Positions 1 through 17,200 of a stretch of 64,000 nucleotides of DNA are shown here, one piece after another. Under the pieces are notes generated by a model. That model worked only from the letters and a program-made list of their open reading frames with translations, ran no database searches and was not told the origin of the DNA. The stretch spans positions 186,001 through 250,000 of the forward strand of contig NC_081338.1 in the NCBI RefSeq assembly GCF_022539665.2, read 5' to 3'. The DNA comes from Daphnia carinata. Taxonomy: Eukaryota; Arthropoda; Branchiopoda; Diplostraca; Daphniidae. Position numbers and translations under genes: made by a program. The first letter of the stretch is position 1. Each line of letters opens with the position of its first letter.

Positions 1-3000
1 CGCCATTCTCGTATTTCGCGAACTAGTAAGAAACCATTCGCTACAATATTCACATTGAATACACGTATATTTGATACTGTTTGAATGTTGATCATGAAAC
101 TGATTCTATAACACTATATTCACATTGAATACACGTATATTTGATGCTGTTTGAATGTAGATATTGAAACTCACTGTATCATACTATATTCATATTGAAT
201 ACACGTATATTTAATACTGTTTGAATGTAGATCATGAAACTGATTCTATAACACTATATTCACATTGAATACACGTATATTTGATGCTGTTTGAATGTAG
301 ATATTGAAACTCACTGTATCATACTATATTCACATTGAATACACGTATATTTGATACTGTTTGAATGTAGATCATGAAACTGATTCTATAACACTATATT
401 CACATTGAATACACGTATATTTGATGCTGTTTGAATGTAGATATTGAAACTCACTGTATCATACTATATTCACATTGAATACACGTATATTTGATACTGT
501 TTGAATGTAGATCATGAAACTGATTCTATAACACTATATTCACATTGAATACACGTATATTTGATGCTGTTTGAATGTAGATATTGAAACTCACTGTATC
601 ATACTATATTTCACATTGAATACACGTATATTTGATGCTGTTTGAATGTAGATATTGAAACTCACTGTATCATACTATATTCACATTGAATACACGTATA
701 TTTGATACTGTTTGAATGTAGATCATGAAACTGATTCTATAATACTATATTCACATTGAATACACGTATATTTGATGCTGTTTGAATGTAGATCATTGAA
801 ACTGATTCTATAACACTATATTCACATTGAATACACGTATATTTGATGCTGTTTGAATGTAGATATTGAAACTCATTATCATACTATATTCACATTGAAT
901 ACACGTATATTTGATACTGTTTGAATGTAGATCATGAAACTGATTCTATAACACTATATTCACATTGAATACACGTATATTTGATACTGTTTGAATGTAG
1001 ATATTGAAACTCACTGTATCATACTATATTCACATTGAATACACGTATATTTGATACTGTTTGAATGTAGATCATGAAACTGATTCTATAACACTATATT
1101 CACATTGAATACACGTATATTTGATACTGTTTGAATGTAGATATTGAAACTCACTGTATCATACTATATTCACATTGAATACACGTATATTTGATACTGT
1201 TTGAATGTAGATCATGAAACTGATTCTATAACACTATATTCACATTGAATACACGTATATTTGATGCTGTTTGAATGTAGATATTGAAACTCACGGTTTC
1301 ATACTATATTCACATTGAATACACGTATATTTGATACTGTTTGAATGTAGATCATGAAACTGATTCTATAACACTATATTCACATTGAATACACGTATAT
1401 TTGATACTGTTTGAATGTAGATCATGAAACTGATTCTATAACACTATATTCACATTGAATACACGTATATTTGATGCTGTTTGAATGTAGATATTGAAAC
1501 TGATTCTATCATACTATATTCACATTGAATACACGTATATTTGATGCTGTTTGAATGTAGATATTGAAACTCACTGTATCATACTATATTCACATTGAAT
1601 ACACGTATATTTGATACTGTTTGAATGTAGATCATGAAACTGATTCTATAACACTATATTCACATTGAATACACGTATATTTGATGCTGTTTGAATGTAG
1701 ATATTGAAACTCACTGTATCATACTATATTCACATTGAATACACGTATATTTGATGCTGTTTGAATGTAGATATTGAAACTCACTGTATCATACTATATT
1801 CACATTGAATACACGTATATTTGATACTGTTTGAATGTAGATCATGAAACTGATTCTATAACACTATATTCACATTGAATACACGTATATTTGATGCTGT
1901 TTGAATGTAGATATTGAAACTCACTGTATCATACTATATTCACATTGAATACACGTATATTTGATACTGTTTGAATGTAGATCATGAAACTGATTCTATA
2001 ACACTATATTCACATTGAATACACGTATATTTGATGCTGTTTGAATGTAGATATTGAAACTCACTGTATCATACTATATTCACATTGAATACACGTATAT
2101 TTGATGCTGTTTGAATGTAGATCATGAAACTGATTCTATAACACTATATTCACATTGAATATACACGTATATTTGATACTGTTTGAATGTAGATCATGAA
2201 ACTGATTCTATAACACTATATTCACATTGAATACACGTATATTTGATGCTGTTTGAATGTAGATATTGAAACTCACTGTATCATACTATATTCACATTGA
2301 ATACACGTATATTTGATGCTGTTTGAATGTAGATATTGAAACTCATTCTATCACACTATATTCACATTGAATACACGTATATTTGATACTGTTTGAATGT
2401 AGATCATCCAACTGATTCTATAACACTATATTCACATTGAATACACGTATATTTGATGCTGTTTGAATGTAGATATTGAAACTCACTGTATCATACTATA
2501 TTCACATTGAATACACGTATATTTGATACTGTTTGAATGTAGATCATGAAACTGATTCTATAACACTATATTCACATTGAATACACGTATATTTGATACT
2601 GTTTGAATGTAGATATTGAAACTCACTGTATCACACTATATTCACATTGAATACACGTATATTTGATACTGTTTGAATGTAGATCATGAAACTGATTCTA
2701 TAACACTATATTCACATTGAATACACGTATATTTGATGCTGTTTGAATGTAGATATTGAAACTCACTGTATCATACTATATTCACATTGAATACACGTAT
2801 ATTTGATGCTGTTTGAATGTAGATCATGAAACTGATTCTATAACACTATATTCACATTGAATACACGTATATTTGATGCTGTTTGAATGTAGATATTGAA
2901 ACTCACTGTATCATACTATATTCACATTGAATACACGTATATTTGATACTGTTTGAATGTAGATCATGAAACTGATTCTATAACACTATATTCACATTGA

Positions 3001-6000
3001 ATACACGTATATTTGATGCTGTTTGAATGTAGATCATGAAACTGATTCTATAACACTATATTCACATTGAATACACGTATATTTGATGCTGTTTGAATGT
3101 AGATATTGAAACTCACTGTATCATACTATATTCACATTGAATACACGATATTTGATACTGTTTGAATGTAGATAATGAAACTGATTCTATAACACTATAT
3201 TCACATTGAATACACGTATATTTGATGCTGTTTGAATGTAGATATTGAAACTCACTGTATCATACTATATTCACATTGAATACACGTATATTTGATGCTG
3301 TTTGAATGTAGATCATGAAACTGATTCTATAACACTATATTCACATTGAATACACGTATATTTGATGCTGTTTGAATGTAGATATTGAAACTCACTGTAT
3401 CATACTATATTCACATTGAATACACGTATATTTGATACTGTTTGAATGTAGATCATGAAACTGATTCTATAACACTATATTCACATTGAATACACGTATA
3501 TTTGATACTGTTTGAATGTAGATCATGAAACTGATTCTATAACACTATATTCACATTGAATACACGTATATTTGATACTGTTTGAATGTAGATCATGAAA
3601 CTGATTCTATAACACTATATTCACATTGAATACACGTATATTTGATGCTGTTTGAATGTAGATATTGAAACTCACTGTATCATACTATATTCACATTGAA
3701 TACACGTATATTTGATACTGTTTGAATGTAGATATGAAACTGATTCTATAACACTATATTCACATTGAATACACGTATATTTGATGCTGTTTGAATGTAG
3801 ATATTGAAACTCATTCTGTATCATACTATATTCACATTGAATACACGTATATTTGATGCTGTTTGAATGTAGATCATTGAAACTGATTCTATAACACTAT
3901 ATTCACATTGAATACACGTATATTTGATGCTGTTTGAATGTAGATATTGAAACTCACTGTATCATACTATATTCACATTGAATACACGTATATTTGATGC
4001 TGTTTGAATGTAGATCATGAAACTGATTCTATAACACTATATTCACATTGAATACACGTATATTTGATGCTGTTTGAATGTAGATATTGAAACTCACTGT
4101 ATCATACTATATTCACATTGAATACACGTATATTTGATACTGTTTGAATGTAGATAATGAAACTGATTCTATAACACTATATTCACATTGAATACACGTA
4201 TATTTGATGCTGTTTGAATGTAGATATTGAAACTCACTGTATCATACTATATTCACATTGAATACACGTATATTTGATACTGTTTGAATGTAGATCATGA
4301 AACTGATTCTATAACACTATATTCACATTGAATACACGTATATTTGATGCTGTTTGAATGTAGATCATGAAACTGATTCTATAACACTATATTCACATTG
4401 AATACACGTATATTTGATGCTGTTTGAATGTAGATATTGAAACTGATTCTATAACACTATATTCACATTGAATACACGTATATTTGATGCTGTTTGAATG
4501 TAGATATTGAAACTCTGATTGTATAACACTATATTCACATTGAATACACGTATATTTGATGCTGTTTGAATGTAGATATTGAAACTCACTGTATCATACT
4601 ATATTCACATTGAATACACGTATATTTGATACTGTTTGAATGTAGATCATGAAACTGATTCTATAACACTATATTCACATTGAATACACGTATATTTGAT
4701 GCTGTTTGAATGTAGATATTGAAACTGATTCTATAACACTATATTCACATTGAATACACGTATATTTGATACTGTTTGAATGTAGATCATCCAACTGATT
4801 CTATAACACTATATTCACATTGAATACACGTATATTTGATGCTGTTTGAATGTAGATATTGAAACTCACTGTATCATACTATATTCACATTGAATACACG
4901 TATATTTGATACTGTTTGAATGTAGATCATGAAACTGATTCTATAACACTATATTCACATTGAATACACGTATATTTGATGCTGTTTGAATGTAGATATT
5001 GAAACTCACTGTATCATACTATATTCACATTGAATACACGTATATTTGATGCTGTTTGAATGTAGATCATGAAACTGATTATATAACACTATATTCACAT
5101 TGAATACACGTATATTTGATGCTGTTTGAATGTAGATATTGAAACTCACTGTATCATACTATATTCACATTGAATACACGTATATTTGATACTGTTTGAA
5201 TGTAGATAATGAAACTGATTCTATAACACAATATTCACATTGAATACACGTATATTTGATGCTGTTTGAATGTAGATATTGAAACTCACTGTATCATACT
5301 ATATTCACATTGAATACACGTATATTTGATACTGTTTGAATGTAGATCATGAAACTGATTCTATAACACTATATTCACATTGAATACACGTATATTTGAT
5401 GCTGTTTGAATGTAGATCATGAAACTGATTATATAACACTATATTCACATTGAATACACGTATATTTGATGCTGTTTGAATGTAGATATTGAAACTCACT
5501 GTATCATACTATATTCACATTGAATACACGTATATTTGATACTGTTTGAATGTAGATCATGAAACTGATTCTATAACACTATATTCACATTGAATACACG
5601 TATATTTGATGCTGTTTCAATGTAGATATTGAAACTCTCTGTATCACACTATATTCACATTGAATACACGTATATTTGATGCTGTTTGAATGTAGATATT
5701 GAAACTCACTCTATCACACTATATTCACATTGAATACACGTATATTTGATGCTGTTTGAATGTAGATATTGAAACTCACTGTATAACACTATATTCACAT
5801 TGAATACACGTATATTTGATGCTGTTTGAATGTAGATATTGAAACTCACTGTATCACACTATATTCACATTGAATACACGTATATTTGATACTGTTTGAA
5901 TGTAGATATTGAAACTCACTGTATCATACTATATTCACATTGAATACACGTATATTTGATGCTGTTTGAATGTAGATCATGAAACTGATTCTATAACACT

Positions 6001-8184
6001 ATATTCACATTGAATACACGTATATTTGATGCTGTTTGAATGTAGATATTGAAACTCACTGTATCATACTATATTCACATTGAATACACGTATATTTGAT
6101 ACTGTTTGAATGTAGATCATTGAAACTGATTCTATAACACTATATTCACATTGAATACACGTATATTTGATGCTGTTTGAATGTAGATATTGAAACTCAC
6201 TGTATCATACTATATTCACATTGAATACACGTATATTTGATGCTGTTTGAATGTAGATATGAAACTCACTCTATCACACTATATTCACATTGAATACACG
6301 TATATTTGATACTGTTTGAATGTAGATCATTGAAACTGATTCTATAACACTATATTCACATTGAATACACGTATATTTGATACTGTTTGAATGTAGATAT
6401 TGAAACTCATTGTATCACATTGTATTCACATTGAATACACGTATATTTGATACTGTTTGAATGTAGATCATGAAACTGATTCTATAACACTATATTCACA
6501 TTGAATACACGTATATTTGATACTGTTTGAATGTAGATCATTGAAACTGATTCTATAACACTATATTCACATTGAATACACGTATATTTGATGCTGTTTG
6601 AATGTAGATATTGAAACTCACTGTATAACACTATATTCACATTGAATACACGTATATTTGATGCTGTTTGAATGTAGATCATTAAACTGATTCTATAACA
6701 CTATATTCACATTGAATACACGTATATTTGATGCTGTTTGCATGTAGATATTGAAACTCATTCTATCACACTATATTCACATTGAATACACGTATATTTG
6801 ATGCTGTTTGAATGTAGATATTGAAACTCACTGTATCACACTATATTCACATTGAATACACGTATATTTGATGCTGTTTGAATGTAGATCATGAAACTGA
6901 TTCTATAACACTATATTCACATTGAATACACGTATATTTGATGCTGTTTGAATGTAGATATTGAAACTCACTGTATAACACTATATTCACATTGAATACA
7001 CGTATATTTGATGCTGTTTGAATGTAGATATTGAAACTCACTGTATCATACTATATTCACATTGAATACACGTATATTTGATACTGTTTGAATGTAGATC
7101 ATGAAACTGATTCTATAACACTATATTCACATTGAATACACGTATATTTGATGCTGTTTGAATGTAGATATTGAAACTCACTGTATCATACTATATTCAC
7201 ATTGAATACACGTATATTTGATGCTGTTTGAATGTAGATATTGAAACTGATTCTATAACACTATATTCACATTGAATACACGTATATTTGATGCTGTTTG
7301 AATGTAGATCATGAAACTGATTCTATAACACTATATTCACATTGAATACACGTATATTTGATACTGTTTGAATGTAGATCATGAAACTGATTCTATAACA
7401 CTATATTCACATTGAATACACGTATATTTGATGCTGTTTGAATGTAGATATTGAAACTCACTGTATCACTTCTATATTCACATTGAATACACGTATATTT
7501 GATGCTGTTTGAATGTAGATCATGAAACTGATTCTATAACACTATATTCACATTGAATACACGTATATTTGATGCTGTTTGAATGTAGATATTGAAACTC
7601 ACTGTATCATCCTATATTCACATTGAATACACGTATATTTGATACTGTTTGAATGTGGATCATGAAACTGATTCTATAACACTATATTCACATTGAATAC
7701 ACGTATATTTGATGCTGTTTGAATGTAGATCATGAAACTGATTCTATAACACTATATTCACATTGAATACACGTATATTTGATACTGTTTGAATGTAGAT
7801 CATGAAACTGATTCTATAACACTATATTCACATTGAATACACGTATATTTGATGCTGTTTGAATGTAGATATTGAAACTCACTGTATCATACTATATTCA
7901 CATTGAATACACGTATATTTTATACTGTTTGAATGTAGATATATGAAACTGATTTTATAACACTATATATTCACATTGAATACGCGTATATTTGATGCTG
8001 TTTTAGTGTAGATATTGAAACTCACTGTATCATACTATATTCCCATTGAATACACGTATATTTGATACTGTTTGAATGTAGATCATGAAACTCACTGTAT
8101 CGCACTATATTCACATTGAATACACGTATATTTGATGCTGTTTAAATGTAGATATTGAAACTCACTGTATCATACTATATTCAC
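1..8184 (-). repeat. 70-bp satellite array, first block
   Basis: A head-to-tail tandem array with a monomer of 70 bp, about 117 copies. Each monomer carries a conserved core reading ATTCACATTGAATACACG and then a variable third. Two monomer types often alternate, giving a 140-bp dimer. One type has GATATTGAAACTCACTGTATC, the other GATCATGAAACTGATTCTATA (the first 20 bases differ as shown). The core holds two short dyads, ATTCA-CAT-TGAAT and ATAC-AC-GTAT. Strand is set relative to the opposite orientation after the gap. There is no coding content: the short open frames exist only because 210 bp (three monomers) is divisible by three. It could be centromeric or pericentromeric, but the sequence alone cannot show that. 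Confidence 0.97.
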
Positions 8185-8284
8185 NNNNNNNNNNNNNNNN
8201 NNNNNNNNNNNNNNNNNNNNNNNNNNNNNNNNNNNNNNNNNNNNNNNNNNNNNNNNNNNNNNNNNNNNNNNNNNNNNNNNNNNN
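8185..8284. other. Assembly gap (100 N)
   Basis: Exactly 100 N, the usual placeholder for a gap of unknown size. The satellite orientation is opposite on its two sides, so the join may hide a real inversion or a scaffolding error. Confidence 0.99.
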
Positions 8285-11200
8285 GTATTCAGTGTGAATA
8301 TAGTGTGATACAGTGAATTTCAATATCTACATTCAAACAGCATCAAATATACGTGTGTTCAATGTGAATATAGTGTGATAGAGTGAGTTTCATTATCTAC
8401 ATTCAAACAGCATCAAATATACGTGTATTCAATGTGAATATAGTGTGATACAGTGAGTTTCAATATCTACATTCAAACAGCATCAAATATACGTGTATTC
8501 AATGTGAATATAGTGTGATACAATCAGTTTCAATATCTACATTCAAACAGCATCAAATATACGTGTATTCAATGTGAATATAGTGTGATACAGTGAGTTT
8601 CAATATCTACATTCAAACAGCATCAAATATACGTGTATTCAATGTGAATATAGTGTTATAGAATCAGTTTCAATGATCTACATTCAAACAGCATCAAATA
8701 TACGTGTATTCAATGTGAATATAGTGTGATACAGTGAGTTTCAATATCTACATTCAAACAGCATCAAATATACGTGTATTCAATGTGAATATAGTGTTAT
8801 AGAATCAGTTTCATATCTACATTCAAACAGCATCAAATATACGTGTATTCAATGTGAATATAGTGTGATACAGTGAGTTTCAATATCTACATTCAAACAG
8901 CATCAAATATACGTGTATTCAATGTGAATATAGTGTGATACAGTCAGTTTCAATATCTACATTCAAACAGCATCAAATATACGTGTATTCAATGTGAATA
9001 TAGTGTTATAGAATCAGTTTCAATATCTACATTCAAACAGCATCAAATATACGTGTATTCAATGTGAATATAGTGTGATACAGTGAGTTTCAATATCTAC
9101 ATTCAAACAGCATCAAAGATACGAGTAATCAATGTGAATATAGTGTGATACAGTCAGTTTCAATATCTACATTCAAACAGCATCAAATATACGTGTATTC
9201 AATGTGAATATAGTGTTATAGAATCAGTTTCAATATCTACATTCAAACAGCATCAAATATACGTGTATTCAATGTGAATATAGTGTGATACAGTGAGTTT
9301 CAATATCTACATTCAAACAGCATCAAATATACGTGTATTCAATGTGAATATAGTGTGATACAGTGAGTTTCAATATCTACATTCAAACAGCATCAATATA
9401 CGTGTATTCAATGTGAATATAGTGTTATAGAATCAGTTTCATGATCTACATTCAAACAGCATCAAATATACGTGTATTCAATGTGAATATAGTGTGATAC
9501 AGTGAGTTTCAATATCTACATTCAAACAGCATCAAATATACGTGTATTCAATGTGAATATAGTGTTATAGAATCAGTTTCAATATCTACATTCAAACAGC
9601 ATCAAATATACGTGTATTCAATGTGAATATAGTGTTCATACAGTGAGTTTCAATATCTACATTCAAACAGCATCAAATATACAAATCTTCAATGTGAATA
9701 TAGTGTGATACAGTGAGTTTCAATATCTACATTCAAACAGCATCAAATATACGTGTATTCAATGTGAATATAGTGTTATAGAATCAGTTTCAATATCTAC
9801 ATTCAAACAGCATCAAATATACGTGTATTCAATGTGAATATAGTGTGATACATCAGTTTCAATATCTACATTCAAACAGCATCAAATATACGTGTATTCA
9901 ATGTGAATATAGTGTTATAGAATCAGTTTCAATGATCTACATTCAAACAGTATCAAATATACGTGTATTCAATGTGAATATAGTGTGATACAGTGAGTTT
10001 CAATATCTACATTCAAACAGCATCAAATATACGTGTATTCAATGTGAATATAGTGTTATAGAATCAGTTTCAATATCTACATTCAAACAGCATCAAATAT
10101 ACGTGTATTCAATGTGAATATAGTGTGATACAGTGAGTTTCAATATCTACATTCAAACAGCATCAAATATACGTGTATTCAATGTGAATATAGTGTTATA
10201 TAATCAGTGAGTTTCAATATCTACATTCAAACAGCATCATCAAATATACGTGTATTCAATGTGAATATAGTGTTATAGAATCAGTTTCAATATCTACATT
10301 CAAACAGCATCAAATATACGTGTATTCAATGTGAATATAGTGTTATACAGTGAGTTTCATTATCTACATTCAAACAGCATCAAATATACGTGTATTCAAT
10401 GTGAATATAGTGTGATACAGTGAGTTTCAATATCTACATTCAAACAGCATCAAATATACGTGTATTCAATGTGAATATAGTGTTATAGAATCAGTTTCAA
10501 TATCTACATTCAAACAGCATCAAATATACGTGTATTCAATGTGAATATAGTGTTATAGAATCAGTTTCAATATCTACATTCAAACAGCATCAAATATACG
10601 TGTATTCAATGTGAATATAGTGTGATACAGTGAGTTTCAATATCTACATTCAAACAGCATCAAATATACGTGTATTCAATGTGAATATAGTGTTATAGAA
10701 TCAGTTTCAATATCTACATTCAAACAGCATCAAATATACGTGTATTCAATGTGAATATAGTGTGATACATGAGTTTCAATATCTACATTCAAACAGCATC
10801 AAATATACGTGTATTCAATGTGAATATAGTGTTATAGAATCAGTTTCAATATCTACATTCAAACAGCATCAAATATACGTGTATTCAATGTGAATATAGT
10901 GTTATAGAATCAGTTTCAATATCTACATTCAAACAGCATCAAATATACGTGTATTCAATGTGAATATAGTGTGATACAGTCAGTTTCAATATCTACATTC
11001 AAACAGCATCAAATATACGTGTATTCAATGTGAATATAGTGTTATAGAATCAGTTTCAATATCTACATTCAAACAGCATCAAATATACGTGTATTCAATG
11101 TGAATATAGTGTGATACAGTGAGTTTCAATATCTACATTCAAACAGCATCAAATATACGTGTATTCAATGTGAATATAGTGTTATAGAATCAGTTTCAAT

Positions 11201-14200
11201 ATCTACATTCAAACAGCATCAAATATACGTGTATTCAATGTGAATATAGTGTTATATAGTGTGAGTTTCAATATCTACATTCAAACAGCATCAAATATAC
11301 GTGTATTCAATGTGAATATAGTGTTATAGAATCAGTTTCATATCTACATTCAAACAGCATCAAATATACGTGTATTCAATGTGAATATAGTGTTATAGAA
11401 TCAGTTTCAATATCTACATTCAAACAGCATCAAATATACGTGTATTCAATGTGAATATAGTGTTATACAATGAGTTTCAATATCTACATTCAAACAGCAT
11501 CAAATATACGTGTATTCAATGTGAATATAGTGTTATAGAATCAGTTTCATGATCTACATTCAAACAGCATCAAATATACGTGTATTCAATGTGAATATAG
11601 TGTGATACAGTGAGTTTCAATATCTACATTCAAACAGCATCAAATATACGTGTATTCAATGTGAATATAGTGTTATACATCAGTTTCAATATCTACATTC
11701 AAACAGCATCAAATATACGTGTATTCAATGTGAATATAGTGTTATAGAATCAGTTTCAATATCTACATTCAAACAGCATCAAATATACGTGTATTCAATG
11801 TGAATATAGTGTTATAGAATCAGTTTCAATATCTACATTCAAACAGCATCAAATATACGTGTATTCAATGTGAATATAGTGTGATACAGTGAGTTTCAAT
11901 ATTACATTCAAACAGCATCAAATATACGTGTATTCAATGTGAATATAGTGTTATAGAATCAGTTTCAATATCTACATTCAAACAGCATCAAATATACGTG
12001 TATTCAATGTGAATATAGTGTGATACAGTGAGTTTCAATATCTACATTCAAACAGCATCAAATATACGTGTATTCAATGTGAATATAGTGTTATAGAATC
12101 AGTTTCAATATCTACATTCAAACAGCATCAAATATACGTGTATTCAATGTGAATATAGTGTTATACAATCAGTTTCAATATCTACATTCAAACAGCATCA
12201 AATATACGTGTATTCAATGTGAATATAGTGTGATACAGTGAGTTTCAATATCTACATTCAAACAGCATCAAATATACGTGTATTCAATGTGAATATAGTG
12301 TTATAGAATGAGTTTCAATATCTACATTCAAACAGCATCAAATATACGTGTATTCAATGTGAATATAGTGTGATACAGTCAGTTTCAATATCTACATTCA
12401 AACAGCATCAAATATACGTGTATTCAATGTGAATATAGTGTTATAGAATCAGTTTCATGATCTACATTCAAACAGTGTCAAATATACGTGTATTCAATGT
12501 GAATATAGTGTGATACAGTGAGTTTCAATATCTACATTCAAACAGCATCAAATATACGTGTATTCAATGTGAATATAGTGTTATAGAATCAGTTTCAATA
12601 TCTACATTCAAACAGCATCAAATATACGTGTATTCAATGTGAATATAGTGTTATAGAATCAGTTTCATATCTACATTCAAACAGCATCAAATATACGTGT
12701 ATTCAATGTGAATATAGTGTTATACAGTCAGTTTCAATATCTACATTCAAACAGCATCAAATATACCTGAATTCAATGTGAATATAGTGTGATACAGTGA
12801 ATCAGTTTCAATATCTACATTCAAACAGCATCAAATATACGTGTATTCAATGTGAATATAGTGTTATACAATCAGTTTCAATATCTACATTCAAACAGCA
12901 TCAAATATACGTGTATTCAATGTGAATATAGTGTGATACAATCAGTTTCAATATCTACATTCAAACAGCATCAAATATACGTGTATTCAATGTGAATATA
13001 GTGTTATAGAATCAGTTTCAATATCTACATTCAAACAGCATCAAATATACGTGTATTCAATGTGAATATAGTGTGATACAGTCAGTTTCAATATCTACAT
13101 TCAAACAGCATCAAATATACGTGTATTCAATGTGAATATAGTGTGATACAGTGAGTTTCAATATCTACATTCAAACAGCATCAAATATACGTGTATTCAA
13201 TGTGAATATAGTGTTATAGAATCAGTTTCAATATCTACATTCAAACAGCATCAAATATACGTGTATTCAATGTGAATATAGTGTTATAGAATCAGTTTCA
13301 ATATCTACATTCAAACAGCATCAAATATACGTGTATTCAATGTGAATATAGTGTGATACAGTGAGTTTCAATATCTACATTCAAACAGCATCAAATATAC
13401 GTGTATTCAATGTGAATATAGTGTTATAGAATCAGTTTCATGATCTACATTCAAACAGCATCAAATATACGTGTATTCAATGTGAATATAGTGTGATACA
13501 GTGAGTTTCAATATCTACATTCAAACAGCATCAAATATACGTGTATTCAATGTGAATATAGTGTTATAGAATCAGTTTCAATATCTACATTCAAACAGCA
13601 TCAAATATACGTGTATTCAATGTGAATATAGTGTTATAGAATCAGTTTCAATATCTACATTCAAACAGCATCAAATATACGTGTATTCAATGTGAATATA
13701 GTGTGATACAGTGAGTTTCAATATCTACATTCAAACAGCATCAAATATACGTGTATTCAATGTGAATATAGTGTGATACAGTGAGTTTCAATATCTACAT
13801 TCAAACAGCATCAAATATACGTGTATTCAATGTGAATATAGTGTTATAGAATCAGTTTCATGATCTACATTCAAACAGTGTCAAATATACGTGTATTCAA
13901 TGTGTGAATATATAGTGTGATACAGTGAGTTTCAATATCTACATTCAAACAGCATCAAATATACGTGTATTCAATGTGAATATAGTGTGATACAGTGAGT
14001 TTCAATATCTACATTCAAACAGCATCAAATATACGTGTATTCAATGTGAATATAGTGTTATAGAATCAGTTTCAATATCTACATTCAAACAGCATCAAAT
14101 ATACGTGTATTCAATGTGAATATAGTGTGATACAATCAGTTTCAATATCTACATTCAAACAGCATCAAATATACGTGTATTCAATGTGAATATAGTGTGA

Positions 14201-17200
14201 TACAGTGAGTTTCAATATCTACATTCAAACAGCATCAAATATACGTGTATTCAATGTGAATATAGTGTTATAGAATCAGTTTCAATATCTACATTCAAAC
14301 AGCATCAAATATACGTATATTCAATGTGAATATAGTGTGATACAGTGAGTTTCAATATCTACATTCAAAAACAGCATCAAATATACGTGTATTCAATGTG
14401 AATATAGTGTGATACAGTGAGTTTCAATATCTACATTCAAACAGCATCAAATATACGTGTATTCAATGTGAATATAGTGTTATAGAATCAGTTTCAATAT
14501 CTACATTCAAACAGCATCAAATATACGTGTATTCAATGTGAATATAGTGTTATAGAATCAGTTTCATATCTACATTCAAACAGCATCAAATATACGTGTA
14601 TTCAATGTGAATATAGTGTTATAGAATCAGTTTCATATCTACATTCAAACAGCATCAAATATACGTGTATTCAATGTGAATATAGTGTGATATAGTAGAT
14701 ATGAGTTTCAATATCTACATTCAAACAGCATCAAATATACGTGTATTCAATGTGAATATAGTGTTATACAATCAGTTTCAATATCTACATTAAAACAGCA
14801 TCAAATATACGTGTATTCAATGTGAATATAGTGTTATAGAGTCAGTTTCAATATCTACATTCAAACAGCATCAAATATACGTGTATTCAATGTGAATATA
14901 GTGTGATACAGTGAGTTTCAATATCTACATTCAAACAGCATCAAATATACGTGTATTCAATGTGAATATAGTGTTATAGAATCAGTTTCATATCTACATT
15001 CAAACAGCATCAAATATACGTGTATTCAATGTGAATATAGTGTGATACAGTGAGTTTCAATATCTACATTCAAACAGCATCAAATATACGTGTATTCAAT
15101 GTGAATATAGTGTTATACAATGAGTTTCAATATCTACATTCAAACAGCATCAAATATACGTGTATTCAATGTGAATATAGTGTTATAGAATCAGTTTCAT
15201 GATCTACATTCAAACAGTATCAAATATACGTGTATTCAATGTGAATATAGTGTTATAGAATCAGTTTCATGATCTACATTCAAACAGCATCAAATATACG
15301 TGTATTCAATGTGAATATAGTGTGATACAGTGAGTTTCAATATCTACATTCAAACAGCACCAAGTAAACGTGTATTCAATGTGAATATAGTGTTATACAA
15401 TCAGTTTCATATCTACATTCAAACAGAATCAAATATACGTGTATTCTATGTGAATATAGTGTGATAGAATCAGTTTCAATATCTACATTCAAACAGCATC
15501 AAATATACGTGTATTCAATGTGAATATAGTGTGATACAGTGAGTTTCAATATCTACATTCAAACAGCATCAAATATACGTGTATTCAATGTGAATATAGT
15601 GTTATAGAATCAGTTTCATGATCTACATTCAAACAGTATCAAATATACGTGTATTCAATGTGAATATAGTGTGATACAGTGAGTTTCAATATCTACATTC
15701 AAACAGCATCAAATATACGTGTATTCAATGTGAATATAGTGTTATAGAATCAGTTTCAATATCTACATTCAAACAGCATCAAATATACGTGTATTCAATG
15801 TGAATATAGTGTTATAGAATCAGTTTCATATCTACATTCAAACAGCATCAAATATACGTGTATTCAATGTGAATATAGTGTTATAGAATCAGTTTCATGA
15901 TCTACATTCAAACAGTATCAAATATACGTGTATTCAATGTGAATATAGTGTGATAGTGAGTTTCAATATCTACATCAAACAGCATCAAATATACGTGTGT
16001 TCAATGTGAATATAGTGTGATACAGTCAGTTTCAATATCTACATTCAAACAGCATCAAATATACGTGTATTCAATGTGAATATAGTGTTATAGAATCAGT
16101 TTCATGATCTACATTCAAACAGCATCAAATATACGTGTATTCAATGTGAATATAGTGTGATACAGTGAGTTTCAATATCTACATTCAAACAGCATCAAAT
16201 ATACGTGTATTCAATGTGAATATAGTGTTATACAATCAGTTTCAATATCTACATTCAAACAGCATCAAATATACGTGTATTCAATGTGAATATAGTGTTA
16301 TAGAATCAGTTTCAATATCTACATTCAAACAGCATCAAATATACGTGTATTCAATGTGAATATAGTGTTATACAATGAGTTTCAATATCTACATTCAAAC
16401 AGCATCAAATATACGTGTATTCAATGTGAATATAGTGTGATACAGTGAGTTTCAATATCTACATTCAAACAGCATCAAATATACGTGTATTCAATGTGAA
16501 TATAGTGTTATAGAATCAGTTTCAATATCTACATTCAAACAGCATCAAATATACGTGTATTCAATGTGAATATAGTGTTATAGAATCAGTTTCAATATCT
16601 ACATTCAAACAGTATCAAATATACGTGTATTCAATGTGAATATAGTGTGATACAGTGAGTTTCAATATCTACATTCAAACAGCATCAAATATACGTGTAT
16701 TCAATGTGAATATAGTGTGATAGTGAGTTTCAATATCTACATTCAAACAGCATCAAATATACGTGTATTCAATGTGAATATAGTGTAATACAATGAGTTT
16801 CAATATCTACATTCAAACAGCATCAAATATACGTGTATTCAATGTGAATATAGTGTTATACAATGAGTTTCAATATCTACATTCAAACAGCATCAAATAT
16901 ACGTGTATTCAATGTGAATATAGTGTGATACAATCAGTTTCAATATCTACATTCAAACAGCATCAAATATACGTGTATTCAATGTGAATATAGTGTTATA
17001 GAATGAGTTTCAATATCTACATTCAAACAGCATCAAATATACGTGTATTCAATGTGAATATAGTGTTATAGAATCAGTTTCAATATCTACATTCAAACAG
17101 CATCAAATATACGTGTATTCAATGTGAATATAGTGTGATACAATGAGTTTCAATATCTACATTCAAACAGCATCAAATATACGTGTATTCAATGTGAATA

